From SHZI01 sp964417725 (GTDB taxonomy: Bacteria; Pseudomonadota; Gammaproteobacteria; Steroidobacterales; GCA-2729495), in assembly GCA_964417725.1 (NCBI GenBank), contig CAYQIV010000012.1, positions 1 to 64,000 of the forward strand: a stretch of DNA of 64,000 nucleotides. The letters run 5' to 3'. Below, one piece after another: positions 50,835 through 59,614 of this stretch. The notes under the pieces were generated by a model that was given only the letters and a program-made list of their open reading frames with translations, did not search any database and was not told where the DNA came from. Numbering within the stretch: the first letter of the stretch is position 1; every line of letters starts with the position of its first letter. The translations under genes and the position numbers were made by a program.

Positions 50835-50888
50835 CAGCTCCGTCTGTACAGTTCTCTGGAACGTCAAATGGGCGCGGTCGGGTCGTTT

Positions 50889-51644
50889 TCAAGGGCTATG
50901 ACCAGCCCGCGGGCCGGGGGTTCCTGCCGACAGGGCCGCCCGGTGAGCTGCCTTGAGCGCCGTCCATCCGGCCGAAGGAAAGGGTAACCCCTCGAGCCGG
51001 CCAACCTTGCGCAGCGAGCGCTCCAGACGCATCAGGTTGGCAGGCCATGCGACCATGCCGGCCGGGTCCCGATGGCCACGGTCGAAGTCAAGCAGATAAA
51101 CGCGGTCGTCCTTGCCAGCCTGGACATTATAGGCATTGAGGTCGGCGTGCCAGACACCGTGGCGGTGGAAGGTACCGATGCACGTGCCCGTCGCCCGCCA
51201 CAGTGCCGGCGTGGCCGTACCCCCGATCCAGCGCGCCGCAAGCGACTCGACGCCGGGCAGCCGCTCGGTGAGGATGTCCCCGGTATACCAGACCCCTCGC
51301 CGGCAGCAGCGTGCCGCCACCGGGCGCGGCACGGGCAGCCCCAGCTCCGTCAGGGTCGCCAGCAGGTCCCATTCGCTGAACGGGCGCAGGCGCGATGCGC
51401 CGGCCCATGCAAAACGATCACCGAGCAGGCGTCCGACCAGACCACCCCGGTGGTAATGCCGCAGGACCCATTCGTGATCCTGCTGGCGCACCAGCCTGAC
51501 GCCGGCGCGGCCGCCCGCATGCGCGGCATCGAGTTCGCGTGTCGACGGGCCCTGCAGGTCGAAGAGCGCCGGGGTCGCGTGGTCGAGCAGGTCGTCATCG
51601 TATACGATGACGCTGTCGTCCTGTTCCGTGATGCGCCGGGTCAC
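50889..51644 (-). CDS. kdkA: 3-deoxy-D-manno-octulosonic acid kinase
   Basis: Phosphorylates the Kdo residue of the LPS inner core. The protein is about 251 residues with a kinase-like fold: GGRAGVRLVRQQDHEWVLRHYHRGGLVGRLLGDRF at the N-lobe, TERLPGVESLA, and the catalytic loop HGVWHADLNAYNV followed by VYLLDFDRG (metal-binding Asp). I use the GTG at 51644, which ends just short of the divergent glycosyltransferase; GTG 51674 would overlap it. KdkA is typical of gammaproteobacteria with a single phosphorylated Kdo. Confidence 0.9.
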   Translation of the reverse strand: MTRRITEQDDSVIVYDDDLLDHATPALFDLQGPSTRELDAAHAGGRAGVRLVRQQDHEWVLRHYHRGGLVGRLLGDRFAWAGASRLRPFSEWDLLATLTELGLPVPRPVAARCCRRGVWYTGDILTERLPGVESLAARWIGGTATPALWRATGTCIGTFHRHGVWHADLNAYNVQAGKDDRVYLLDFDRGHRDPAGMVAWPANLMRLERSLRKVGRLEGLPFPSAGWTALKAAHRAALSAGTPGPRAGHSP

Positions 51645-51649
51645 TTCTG

Positions 51650-52729
51650 ATGCCGCTCCCTCTGCAGCAACCACCGGGCGAGCTGTGCATCATCCGCCTT
51701 TCCGCCATCGGTGATTGCTGTCATGTGCTGCCCGTGGCGCGCACGATCCAGTCGGCATGGCCTGCGACCCGGATCACGTGGATCATCGGCCGCACCGAGC
51801 ACGGCCTGTTGCACGGCGCGGCGGGCATCGAGTTTATCACCTTCGACAAACGCCAACCCTGGCGCAGCCTCGTCCGCATCCGACGGCAGCTCGCCGGGCG
51901 GCGCTTTCCGGTGCTGCTCCACATGCATGCCTCGATGCGCGCCAACCTGGTCAGCCTGCAGGTCAATGCCGATATGCGGCTGGGGTTCGACCGGGCCCGG
52001 GCCCGCGACCGCCAGTGGCTGTTCACCAACGCACGCATCGCGGCCCGCCCGTCGCAGCATGTCATGGACGGCATGTTCGGTTTCACCGAGGCACTCGGCA
52101 TCACCACCCGGACCCTGCGTTGGGATTTTGCCATCGGCGAGGGGGAGCGGCGCTTCGCCGCCGGGGTCGCCGCGGGGCGCCGGCCGATGTGCATCATCAG
52201 CCCGTGCAGCAGCCAGCGGTTCCGCAACTGGCGCAACTGGCGCATGGCGCATTACGTGGCAGTCGCCCGGCACCTGGCCGCCACCCACGGCGCATCGATC
52301 GTCATCACCGGCGGCAACACGGCCGTGGAACATGAGTATGGCCAGGCCATCGCACACGCCGTCGGCGCCGCAGCCACCAACCTCGTCGGCCAGACCACGC
52401 TGAAGCAGCTCTATGCGCTGATCGAGGCAGCCGACATGGTGATCTGTCCGGACTCCGGCCCGGCGCACATGGCGACGGCGGCAGGCACGCCGGTCGTCGG
52501 TCTGTATGCCACATCGAATCGCTGGCGCACCGGACCCTACCTCAGCCAGGACCTCGTCGTCGACGCCTACCCGCAGGCAGTATTGCGCGAATTCGGCCAG
52601 CCACCCGAGGGCCTGCGCTGGGGACAACGGGTACGACATCCGGACGCCATGGACCTGATCACCCCGCAGGAAGTCATCCGCCGGGCTGAAAACGCCCTCC
52701 AGGGCGGTCGCCGTCCAGCCCTGACCTGA
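51650..52729 (+). CDS. glycosyltransferase family 9 (heptosyltransferase-like)
   Basis: GT-B fold LPS-core type glycosyltransferase of 359 residues. The N-terminal part has LCIIRLSAIGDCCHVLPVARTI; the C-terminal part has the GT9 donor-site motifs LVGQTTLKQLYALIEAADMVICPDSGPAHMATAAGTPVVGLYATSN. It is divergent from kdkA with only a few bases between the starts, supporting a role in LPS inner-core assembly. It could be heptosyltransferase I, II or a related enzyme; I cannot tell which. Confidence 0.9.
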   Translation: MPLPLQQPPGELCIIRLSAIGDCCHVLPVARTIQSAWPATRITWIIGRTEHGLLHGAAGIEFITFDKRQPWRSLVRIRRQLAGRRFPVLLHMHASMRANLVSLQVNADMRLGFDRARARDRQWLFTNARIAARPSQHVMDGMFGFTEALGITTRTLRWDFAIGEGERRFAAGVAAGRRPMCIISPCSSQRFRNWRNWRMAHYVAVARHLAATHGASIVITGGNTAVEHEYGQAIAHAVGAAATNLVGQTTLKQLYALIEAADMVICPDSGPAHMATAAGTPVVGLYATSNRWRTGPYLSQDLVVDAYPQAVLREFGQPPEGLRWGQRVRHPDAMDLITPQEVIRRAENALQGGRRPALT

Positions 52730-52802
52730 CCCGCACTCCACATTCTGTGAACTGGTCGCCGTCGGACAACCCGCGCCGGCGCTAGATTCGACCCCTGCGC
52801 CC

Positions 52803-55031
52803 GTGGGGGGCGGCCCAGTCACGGTGACCGGTGTGAACCATGCAACGGCGCGCACGCCGCAGGCCGACACAAGTTCGCCACCGGTACATTACGCAGCGCT
52901 GTCTGTCGGGCAGAAAGCACTGGTCTGCGCTTTCATCACCATCGGCATTGCCTACCTGTCGTGGCGACCATCGACTTTCAACAGCGAAGCCCTGCTGTTT
53001 TCCGCGGCGCTCTATGCCGCCGAGCTGTTCGGATTTGTCTGCGCACTGCTCTACATCTTCATGTGCTGGCGGCTGCAACAGCGCACGCCGCCGTCGGTCG
53101 AGCCGGGAGTACTCGCCGATGTGTTCGTGCCGACCATCAACGAGTCGGTCGACATGGTACGAAGGACGCTGCTGTCGGCGAAGCGCATGGACCACGTCGG
53201 CGAGGTCTGGCTGCTCGATGATGGCAACCGGCCGGCCATGCACGCGCTGGCCGACGAGATCGGTTGCCGCTACCTGGCACGCAGCGACAACAACCACGCC
53301 AAAGCCGGCAACCTCAACCACGCGCTGGCCCACTGCGATGCGCACTACATCGCGATCTTCGATGCCGACCACGCCCCCGCTGCCGACTTCCTCACCGCCA
53401 CCCTGGGGTTCTTCCGTGAACCCCGGGTAGCCTTCGTCCAGACACCGCAGGATTTCTATAACCTCGATTCCTTCCAGCACCGCATGGACCGCAAGGACCA
53501 CCTGGTATGGAGCGAGCAGACGCTGTTCTTCCGCGTCATCCAGCCTGGCAAGGACCGTCTCAATGCCGCGTTCTTCTGCGGCAGTTGCGCCGTCATCCGG
53601 CGCCACGCGCTGGACGACATCGGCGGCTTCGCCACCGGCACGGTGACCGAGGATATCCACACCTCGCTGAAGCTGCACAAACGGGGATGGCGTTCCGTCT
53701 ACTATGCCCGCGCCCTGGCCTTCGGCCTTGCACCCTCCAGCGTCGTCCCGTTCCTCAAGCAGCGCCTGCGCTGGGGGCAGGGCGCCATGCAGGTGTGGCG
53801 CCGCGAAGGCGTGCTGACGGCCGGCGGCCTCGACCTCGGCCAGCGCGTGGCCTACCTGGCGACCATGCTGGCCTACTTCGAGGGCTGGCAACGCGCCATG
53901 TTCTTCCTCGCCCCGGTCCTGGTGCTGACCCTGGGGGTCATGCCCATCGCCGAACTCAACCACGAATTCCTCCTGCGCTTCCTGCCCTACTACCTGCTGA
54001 CGTTCTGGGTCTTCGAGGAAGTCTCGCGGGGCTTCGGCCGCAGCCTGCTCACCGAGCAGTACAACATGATGCGCTTTGCCGTGTTCATCACGGCCACCTT
54101 TGGCCTGTTCCTCAAACGGCTGCGCTTTGTCGTCACACCAAAACGCATGGGCGAGACCGACGCCACCGCACGGGCAATCTGGCCGCAGTACGTCGTGCTC
54201 GGCCTCAACGCACTGGCAATACCGGCCGGGATCCTGCTGCATGCCGGCCGGGGCGCCTTGCCGACCGGCGCACTGGTCGCCAACCTGATCTGGGCTGCCG
54301 CGACGGCGGCCATTGCCATCGCCGCCATACGCTTTACCCTGCGGGTGGCGACGTTCCGCCGCCAGGAGTACCGCTTTCCGTTGCCCGTACCCCTTTGCTT
54401 CAACCTGCCGTCCGGTACGCTCCAGGCGCTGGCAACCGACATATCGCCACGCGGCTTCCGTCTCTCCGGGCTACCGGACACGGCATTGCAGCCCGGACAG
54501 GGCCTCGCCGGCGAACTGCTCCTGCCTTCGGGGCGGCTGCCGATCCGCGCGACGGTGCGCGAGGTGCTGCCCATGGAGCGACGCGATGCGGGCAGCGTGG
54601 CGGCTGGTTGTGAGCTGCACTGGGACACGGTCGCACAGCTCAGCCAGCTGGAACTGTTTCTGTTCGGCTCAGACCTCCAGTGGCGGCTCAACGGCCTCGA
54701 AGACCGGATCCGCACGCCGCTGGAACGCTTGCGGGACCTCTGGCACCGTACTCCACGAACCACCCGGCGTCTCGCCACACAGCGCTGGCAACCCCTGCTC
54801 TATGCCACACGCGGCGATGACGCCTCGCCGCGCATCGGCTTCATCTCGGCGGCCGATACCGGGATTTCGATGCGCACGCTCGTCACGCTGGACGCCCTGC
54901 CCGAAGACGCACCGCTCAGGGCCGAGGTCCTCACGGCGAACGGGCCACGTCCCGTTCACGGCACCGTCGGCGCGGCCGAGCGCCTCGAGACGCGGGCGGC
55001 ACCCCTCTACCTGTACCGGCTGAGCGCATGA
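52803..55031 (+). CDS. BcsA-like processive glycosyltransferase (GT2) with C-terminal PilZ domain
   Basis: Inner-membrane polysaccharide synthase of 742 residues. Two N-terminal membrane helices (about 38-58, 65-88) precede the GT2 domain with the full catalytic set: LDDG (138-141), DADH (187-190), TED (282-284) and QRLRW (320-324). More helices follow (about 360-490), then a PilZ domain with RQEYR (RxxxR, about 520) and DISPRG (D-x-S-x-x-G, about 546), so c-di-GMP activation is expected. The C-terminal 200 residues form a second PilZ-like beta-domain. The start is uncertain (GTG 52803, 52824 or 52833). No bcsB, bcsC or bcsZ is next to it, only the bcsS-like gene. Confidence 0.88.
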   Translation: MGGGPVTVTGVNHATARTPQADTSSPPVHYAALSVGQKALVCAFITIGIAYLSWRPSTFNSEALLFSAALYAAELFGFVCALLYIFMCWRLQQRTPPSVEPGVLADVFVPTINESVDMVRRTLLSAKRMDHVGEVWLLDDGNRPAMHALADEIGCRYLARSDNNHAKAGNLNHALAHCDAHYIAIFDADHAPAADFLTATLGFFREPRVAFVQTPQDFYNLDSFQHRMDRKDHLVWSEQTLFFRVIQPGKDRLNAAFFCGSCAVIRRHALDDIGGFATGTVTEDIHTSLKLHKRGWRSVYYARALAFGLAPSSVVPFLKQRLRWGQGAMQVWRREGVLTAGGLDLGQRVAYLATMLAYFEGWQRAMFFLAPVLVLTLGVMPIAELNHEFLLRFLPYYLLTFWVFEEVSRGFGRSLLTEQYNMMRFAVFITATFGLFLKRLRFVVTPKRMGETDATARAIWPQYVVLGLNALAIPAGILLHAGRGALPTGALVANLIWAAATAAIAIAAIRFTLRVATFRRQEYRFPLPVPLCFNLPSGTLQALATDISPRGFRLSGLPDTALQPGQGLAGELLLPSGRLPIRATVREVLPMERRDAGSVAAGCELHWDTVAQLSQLELFLFGSDLQWRLNGLEDRIRTPLERLRDLWHRTPRTTRRLATQRWQPLLYATRGDDASPRIGFISAADTGISMRTLVTLDALPEDAPLRAEVLTANGPRPVHGTVGAAERLETRAAPLYLYRLSA

Positions 55032-55717
55032 AACCCTGGCCTTCACTGCTGCTGATTTCGATACTGGCCGCGGCCGGGGCCCGGGCCGGCGACGACCGGC
55101 TGTTCCTCGCGGGTGGCGAGGTGGGCGAAGCGGCCTGGTATGCCTACACCGGCCTGATCCTGCCAGTGCACCACGACGGCCAGGCCACACGCCTCGTGCA
55201 ACGCTGGTGGCTGGATGCCTTCGGCTATGAATACGACGGGGCGACAGGCCGGGTCGAGGCCGACGCGTGGGGCGGCGAAGCGGCGCTGGGCTACCGCTTG
55301 CCCGTCGGCTCCGGCTGGTCGGTGCTCTCCGTCGGCGTGCGCCATACCGACACCGGCCTGTCTCCGGATGATCCCGGCGCGACGGCACGAGGCCGTCAGA
55401 CGGGCATCAAGCTGCAGATCGAACGCGATTTGCCCCTGACCAGCGGATGGGTCGCCGGTTTCATCGGCTCATGGACGACCACGCAGGACAGCTACTGGGG
55501 ACGGGTGCGACTGACGCGCCCCCATCGGGCGGGGCACGCGCGCGGTGCCGAACTGGTCATCGGCGGCAACGACGAAAGCCGTGCCACGGCTTTCGGATTG
55601 CTGTGGTCCCTGCCTTTGGGCCGCTCCGCCAGCGGCGCCATGACCCTCCGCGGTGGATATCGTGCCGGCGATGGTGACGGCGCCTATGTCGGCATCGAGT
55701 ACGGCCGGCCGTTCTGA
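55028..55717 (+). CDS. BcsS-like cellulose biosynthesis-associated protein
   Basis: Exported protein of 229 residues: signal peptide (about 1-21, AGARAG), then an alternating beta-strand pattern ending GAYVGIEYGRPF with a C-terminal Phe, suggesting a small outer-membrane barrel. WYAYTGLILPVHHDG, WLDAFGYEYDGATGRVEADAWGGEAALGYR and the R-x-G-GYR repeats resemble the BcsS family found with some cellulose synthase genes. Its start overlaps the synthase stop (ATGA), so the two are co-translated. The role is unknown; export or surface anchoring of the polymer is an inference. Confidence 0.72.
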   Translation: MKPWPSLLLISILAAAGARAGDDRLFLAGGEVGEAAWYAYTGLILPVHHDGQATRLVQRWWLDAFGYEYDGATGRVEADAWGGEAALGYRLPVGSGWSVLSVGVRHTDTGLSPDDPGATARGRQTGIKLQIERDLPLTSGWVAGFIGSWTTTQDSYWGRVRLTRPHRAGHARGAELVIGGNDESRATAFGLLWSLPLGRSASGAMTLRGGYRAGDGDGAYVGIEYGRPF

Positions 55718-55831
55718 ACCTCGCCCGGTCGAGGCCGCGGGGCCGGGTATCGTCCCGCTGAAACCGACAGGCCTCGCGCCCACCACGGTGCACGGACTGG
55801 AGGGCGGCAGGCCTCTCGAGGGGCCGGCCCG

Positions 55832-55861
55832 CTGTCATTCCCGTTACAGGCCGCCTATTCT
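55832..55861 (+). promoter_or_regulatory. candidate promoter of the first Cpx-like two-component operon
   Basis: CTGTCA (55832-55837), 18-bp spacer, TATTCT (55856-55861), in the 228-bp gap after the bcsS-like gene. It leaves a leader of about 78 nt before the ATG at 55946. Confidence 0.38.
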
Positions 55862-55945
55862 TGGGCACGGCAACCCGGCGCGCACGCCAACACGAGGCCA
55901 AGGAGCGGCAACCATGTACGAAAACCGGTCCCGCGACGCATCGGC

Positions 55946-56683
55946 ATGACGGCCGGTACCCCCGTCGAACGCATCCTGCTGGTCGACGACGATGTCGCGC
56001 TCGCGACCATGCTGCGCGAATTTTTCGAACTGCAGGGCTTCGAGGTCGAAATGGTGCACGACGGCAGCGCGGCCCTGGACCGCGTGGCACAAGCAGTGCC
56101 TGCGCTGATCGTGCTTGACGTGATGATGCCCGGCATCAGCGGTTTCGAGGTCCTCAAACGCCTGCGCGAACGGCACCAGCAGGTCCCCGTCATCATGCTC
56201 TCGGCACGCGGTGAGGAATCGGAGCGCATCCTCGGGCTGTTGGGAGGCGCCGACGATTACCTGCCCAAGCCCTGCAACCCGCTGGAACTCGTCGCACGCG
56301 TCCGCGCCGTGCTCAAGCGCGCCCATGGCCGGCCGCCATCCGACCCGCTCGACGAAGCGATCACGGCAGGGCCGTTGCACCTCGATATGCGCAGCCGCAC
56401 CCTTCACGCGCGCGGCACCGAAGTACAGGTGACGGCCGCCGAGATGCGGCTCATCGAGCAACTGATGCGACATGCCGGCGAAGTCATGTCGCGTGCACAG
56501 TTGACGCAGCTGGCCCTCGACCGCCCGCTGGAAGCCTACGACCGCAGCGTCGACACCCTGATCAGCAAGCTGCGCGCCAAGCTGTCCGCCGCCGGCGTCC
56601 AGGGCAGCTGTATACGCAGCCTGCGCGGCCACGGCTATGTCCTCGACCTGCCGCCGGACGCCCCCGGGGCCCGGCCACGGTGA
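55946..56683 (+). CDS. OmpR-family response regulator (CpxR-like)
   Basis: DNA-binding response regulator of 245 residues. The receiver has LLVDDDVALATML (acidic pair), LIVLDVMMPGISGFEV (phosphorylation Asp, about 59), MLSARGEE and DDYLPKPCNPLEL (Lys). The C-terminal winged helix (about 140-235) has LTAAEMRLIEQLMRHAGEVMSRAQL and RSVDTLISKLRAKL...IRSLRGHGYVL. ILGLLGGADDYLPKPCNPLELVARV is close to CpxR. The stop overlaps the kinase start (GTGA). Confidence 0.9.
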   Translation: MTAGTPVERILLVDDDVALATMLREFFELQGFEVEMVHDGSAALDRVAQAVPALIVLDVMMPGISGFEVLKRLRERHQQVPVIMLSARGEESERILGLLGGADDYLPKPCNPLELVARVRAVLKRAHGRPPSDPLDEAITAGPLHLDMRSRTLHARGTEVQVTAAEMRLIEQLMRHAGEVMSRAQLTQLALDRPLEAYDRSVDTLISKLRAKLSAAGVQGSCIRSLRGHGYVLDLPPDAPGARPR

Positions 56684-58038
56684 ACATCCCCTACCGGCGC
56701 ATCTACTGGCGCATGGCGCTGTTCATCGGCGCCGCCCTCGCAGCCTTCGTCGCGCTGGGCGCCGCCAGTCTGGTCTTCGTCGCCTCCTTCGAACTGCAAA
56801 GCTACGTCGCCACCCGCCAGGGCACGCTGGGACAACAGGCTGCCGACATCCTCGGCCGCGGCGGCCGGCCAGCACTCGAGGCCTGGCTGCGCAGCGAGGC
56901 GATGCCCGATGACGTGAAAATCTACGTCCTCGACCAGGACAGCGTCGACATCCTCGGTCGGCCACTGCCCCGCTACCTCCAGGGCTTCATCCGCGATTCC
57001 GTGGTCGGACCGGCGGAAACCACCCAAACCAACTACCGGCCAGTACGCCTTGCACCGCAGCTGGTCGACCGCAACGGTGACGCCTACGCCTTCCTGGTGC
57101 TGCCAAGCCAGATCACGCTGTGGGGCAGCCCGGCGACGGCGATCGGCCTGACGCTGGTCGCGCTGCTCGTCGTCGCCTCCGTGGCCTGGTTGATCGCCCG
57201 GACCTTCGGTCGGCCGATCGCCGAACTCCAGCACACGGTGCGCGAGATCGCCTCCGGCCACATCGATGCACGGCTGCCGGCGCGCATCACCACGCGCCAT
57301 GACGAACTCGGTGCCCTGGCCTCGGACTTCAACTCGATGGCCGACCAGATCGCCGCCCTGCTCGCCGGGCGCCAGCAGCTGATGGCCGAGCTCTCACACG
57401 AGCTGCGCTCACCGTTGGCACGATTGCAGGCAGCCCTGGCGCTGGCGGCACACAAGCAGCGCATCGAATCGGCCGACCGCGAGCGTATCGAACAGGAGAT
57501 CCAGCGCATGGACGGCGTGATCGGCGACCTGCTGCGCTTTTCGCGACTTGGCACGACACCGGCCATCCAGCGCCGCCTCCTGCGCCTCGCACCGCTGCTG
57601 GCGGCATTGGTCGCCGATGAGGAAATCGAGGCCGGCGCACGCGGCTGTCGCCTGCAGCTGCGCAGCACGCCGGAGCTGGCCGTGATCGGCGATCCCGAAC
57701 TGCTGCGCAGCGGGCTCGAGAACATCCTGCGCAACGCCATCCGCTACTCGCCACCCTATGCCGAGGTCGAAATCTCGGCCGGCATCGCAGCCGACAACGT
57801 GGTCATTTCATTTGCCGACCGCGGCCCCGGCGTGCCCGCCGATGACCTCGCGCGGATCTTCGAGCCCTACTACCGATCGAGCGGCAGCACCGACTCCGGT
57901 GGCACCGGCCTCGGGCTCGCCATCGCCCGGCGGGTTTTCGAGGCCCATGGCGGCAGCGTATCGGCCATGGCGCGGCATGGCGGCGGGCTGGTCGTCACGG
58001 CAAGGATTCCGGTGGCCGAGGTGATGGCCGACGACTGA
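56680..58038 (+). CDS. sensor histidine kinase (CpxA-like)
   Basis: Inner-membrane sensor kinase of 452 residues: TM1 about 12-35, periplasmic sensor about 36-148, TM2 about 149-172, HAMP about 173-225. The H box is MAELSHELRSPLARLQAAL, the N box is LENILRNAIRYSP, and the G boxes are FADRGPGVP and GGTGLGLAIARRV. CpxA-like features are ARTFGRPIAELQHTVREIASGHIDARL and the GV-PADDLARIFEPYYR segment. GTG start, coupled to the regulator. It pairs with the regulator at 55946. Confidence 0.9.
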   Translation: MNIPYRRIYWRMALFIGAALAAFVALGAASLVFVASFELQSYVATRQGTLGQQAADILGRGGRPALEAWLRSEAMPDDVKIYVLDQDSVDILGRPLPRYLQGFIRDSVVGPAETTQTNYRPVRLAPQLVDRNGDAYAFLVLPSQITLWGSPATAIGLTLVALLVVASVAWLIARTFGRPIAELQHTVREIASGHIDARLPARITTRHDELGALASDFNSMADQIAALLAGRQQLMAELSHELRSPLARLQAALALAAHKQRIESADRERIEQEIQRMDGVIGDLLRFSRLGTTPAIQRRLLRLAPLLAALVADEEIEAGARGCRLQLRSTPELAVIGDPELLRSGLENILRNAIRYSPPYAEVEISAGIAADNVVISFADRGPGVPADDLARIFEPYYRSSGSTDSGGTGLGLAIARRVFEAHGGSVSAMARHGGGLVVTARIPVAEVMADD

Positions 58039-58064
58039 GGCCGGGCCGGTCGCGCCGACGACGC

Positions 58065-58571
58065 TTACAGCACGCGGGCGTCATAGGCCCAGTGCAGAAG
58101 TGCCTGGCGCTGCCGGCGCCGGCAGTGCAAGTCGCCACGCATGCAGTATTTCTTCAGTTGCGCAACATGCCGGCGCATGGCGCGCCAGCGACGGATCTGG
58201 CGCTCGTCATCCTCGCAGCGACGGCCCAGGTAATAGCGGCAATACCACTGGAACCAGCCGCGCGGATCGGCTTCCCAGATCCAACCCTTCTCACGCCAGA
58301 CGGCCAGCGGCTGTGAGGCCCTCACACCGAAGAAATTGAGGGCCGCGTCATGGCCCTGCGGCGACAGCTTCGCGCCAGCGAACCAGTCGGCGGGGAACTC
58401 GCGGGTGCAATCCGTCATGTACTTGCCGCCGAAGACGCCCAGCCTGAGCATCTGCTGCGGCGTCAGGTCGGGGGTGAACCCCGGATCGAAGTGCCGGCCC
58501 GTTGGCTCGGTGAGCCAATAGACGTAGCCCTGCTGCATGAGGTCATCAACGACGACCCGGCGTCTGCCCAT
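58065..58571 (-). CDS. conserved protein of unknown function in an ATP-grasp operon
   Basis: Soluble protein of about 168 residues, rich in Trp, Tyr, Arg and Cys. It has GYVYWLTEPTGRHFDPGF, TPQQMLRLGVFGGKYMTD, EFPADWF, and DPRGWFQWYCRYYLGRRC followed by RQIRRWRAMRRHVAQ and a C-terminal RQRQALLHWAYD. The many aromatic blocks suggest a genuine domain; I recall similar sequences in algae and fungi but cannot verify it. It begins 5 bp after the ATP-grasp gene (ATG 58571; ATG 58598 would overlap it), so it belongs to the same operon. Confidence 0.72.
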   Translation of the reverse strand: MGRRRVVVDDLMQQGYVYWLTEPTGRHFDPGFTPDLTPQQMLRLGVFGGKYMTDCTREFPADWFAGAKLSPQGHDAALNFFGVRASQPLAVWREKGWIWEADPRGWFQWYCRYYLGRRCEDDERQIRRWRAMRRHVAQLKKYCMRGDLHCRRRQRQALLHWAYDARVL

Positions 58572-58576
58572 TCCCG

Positions 58577-59614
58577 CTAAGTCTCCGTGGTTCGCCATTC
58601 TGCCTGGTAGCCCAGGCCCAGCGTGATGATCCGGTGGAGAAGCTTCGGATAGCGCAGTCCCGCCGAGTCGGCCGACTCGGCGAAATCCTCGCCGTGGCTC
58701 AGGTTGGGATTGCAGTTGGCTTCCAGCAGGTATGGGGTGCCATCCGCCGTCAGCCTGAAGTCCATGCGTGCATAGCCCGTCATGTGCAGCGCCCGGTATA
58801 TCCGCCGGCTGAGGCGACTCAGCCGCTCCTCCACACCTTCACCGAGGTGACGGGCGCGGCCCGTGCGTATGCCGTGCCGGCGCTGGTAGTCGCCATCCCA
58901 CTTGACCTTGCGCGTGGCGATGCCCGCCTGCACTGCTGACAAGGTGCCGAAGCGCATCTCCCAGACCGGCAGCGTGGTCAGGCGCGTGTTGCCCAGCACG
59001 CCGACATACAGCTCGCGGCCGTCGATGTACTCCTCGACCAGCGCATCGGTGCCGATATGGTCGTGGATGAACGCGACGCGATCACGCAAGCGATCGACAT
59101 CCTCGACGATCGAAGCCTGTGAAATCCCCAGCGAAGCGTCTTCCACGGCTGACTTGACGAACAACGGAAAGGACAATTTGCGCGGCAGACGCAGCGTGCG
59201 GCCGCGGCGGAACACCGTGAAGCGCGGCGTCGGGATGCGGTGGTAGGCGAGTATCTGCTTCGACAGCACCTTGTCGCGAGACAGCATCATGCCGCGCGGG
59301 TTGCAGCCGGTATAGGGCTGTTTGAGCAATTCGAGGTAGGCGACGATGTACTGGTCATACGCGCCGATGCCCTGGAATTCCTGCAACAGGTTGAAGACGA
59401 TGTGCGGTCGCCACTCGCGGACCGTCCGGCGCAACTCCACCAGGCTGTCGTACAGCCCCAGCGGCCGCACGTCGTGACCCGCATTGTGCAGGAAGGTCAC
59501 GACATCGTACTCGGTGCGGAACACGTCGATCTCCTGTTCCGTCAGTCCGTCGATCGTTTCCGGGGGCACGAGGCTCTCGTGGGTCAGTACCAGGACCTTC
59601 CAGGGTCTTTTCAT
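58577..59614 (-). CDS. ATP-grasp ligase (D-Ala-D-Ala ligase-like fold)
   Basis: ATP-grasp amide ligase of 345 residues. LFVKSAVEDASLGIS (151-165) is the ATP-binding loop, ALVEEYIDGRELYVGVLG (191-208) matches D-Ala-D-Ala ligases, and YARMDFRLTADGTPYLLEANCNPN (281-304) carries the Mg-binding Asp and Glu/Asn residues. The N-terminal domain (residues 1-110) differs from Ddl, with KVLVLTHESLVPPE and NLLQEFQGIGAYDQYIVAYLELL. Amide-bond ligation is a safe prediction; the substrate is unknown. Its ATG overlaps the metallopeptidase stop (ATGA). Confidence 0.85.
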   Translation of the reverse strand: MKRPWKVLVLTHESLVPPETIDGLTEQEIDVFRTEYDVVTFLHNAGHDVRPLGLYDSLVELRRTVREWRPHIVFNLLQEFQGIGAYDQYIVAYLELLKQPYTGCNPRGMMLSRDKVLSKQILAYHRIPTPRFTVFRRGRTLRLPRKLSFPLFVKSAVEDASLGISQASIVEDVDRLRDRVAFIHDHIGTDALVEEYIDGRELYVGVLGNTRLTTLPVWEMRFGTLSAVQAGIATRKVKWDGDYQRRHGIRTGRARHLGEGVEERLSRLSRRIYRALHMTGYARMDFRLTADGTPYLLEANCNPNLSHGEDFAESADSAGLRYPKLLHRIITLGLGYQAEWRTTET

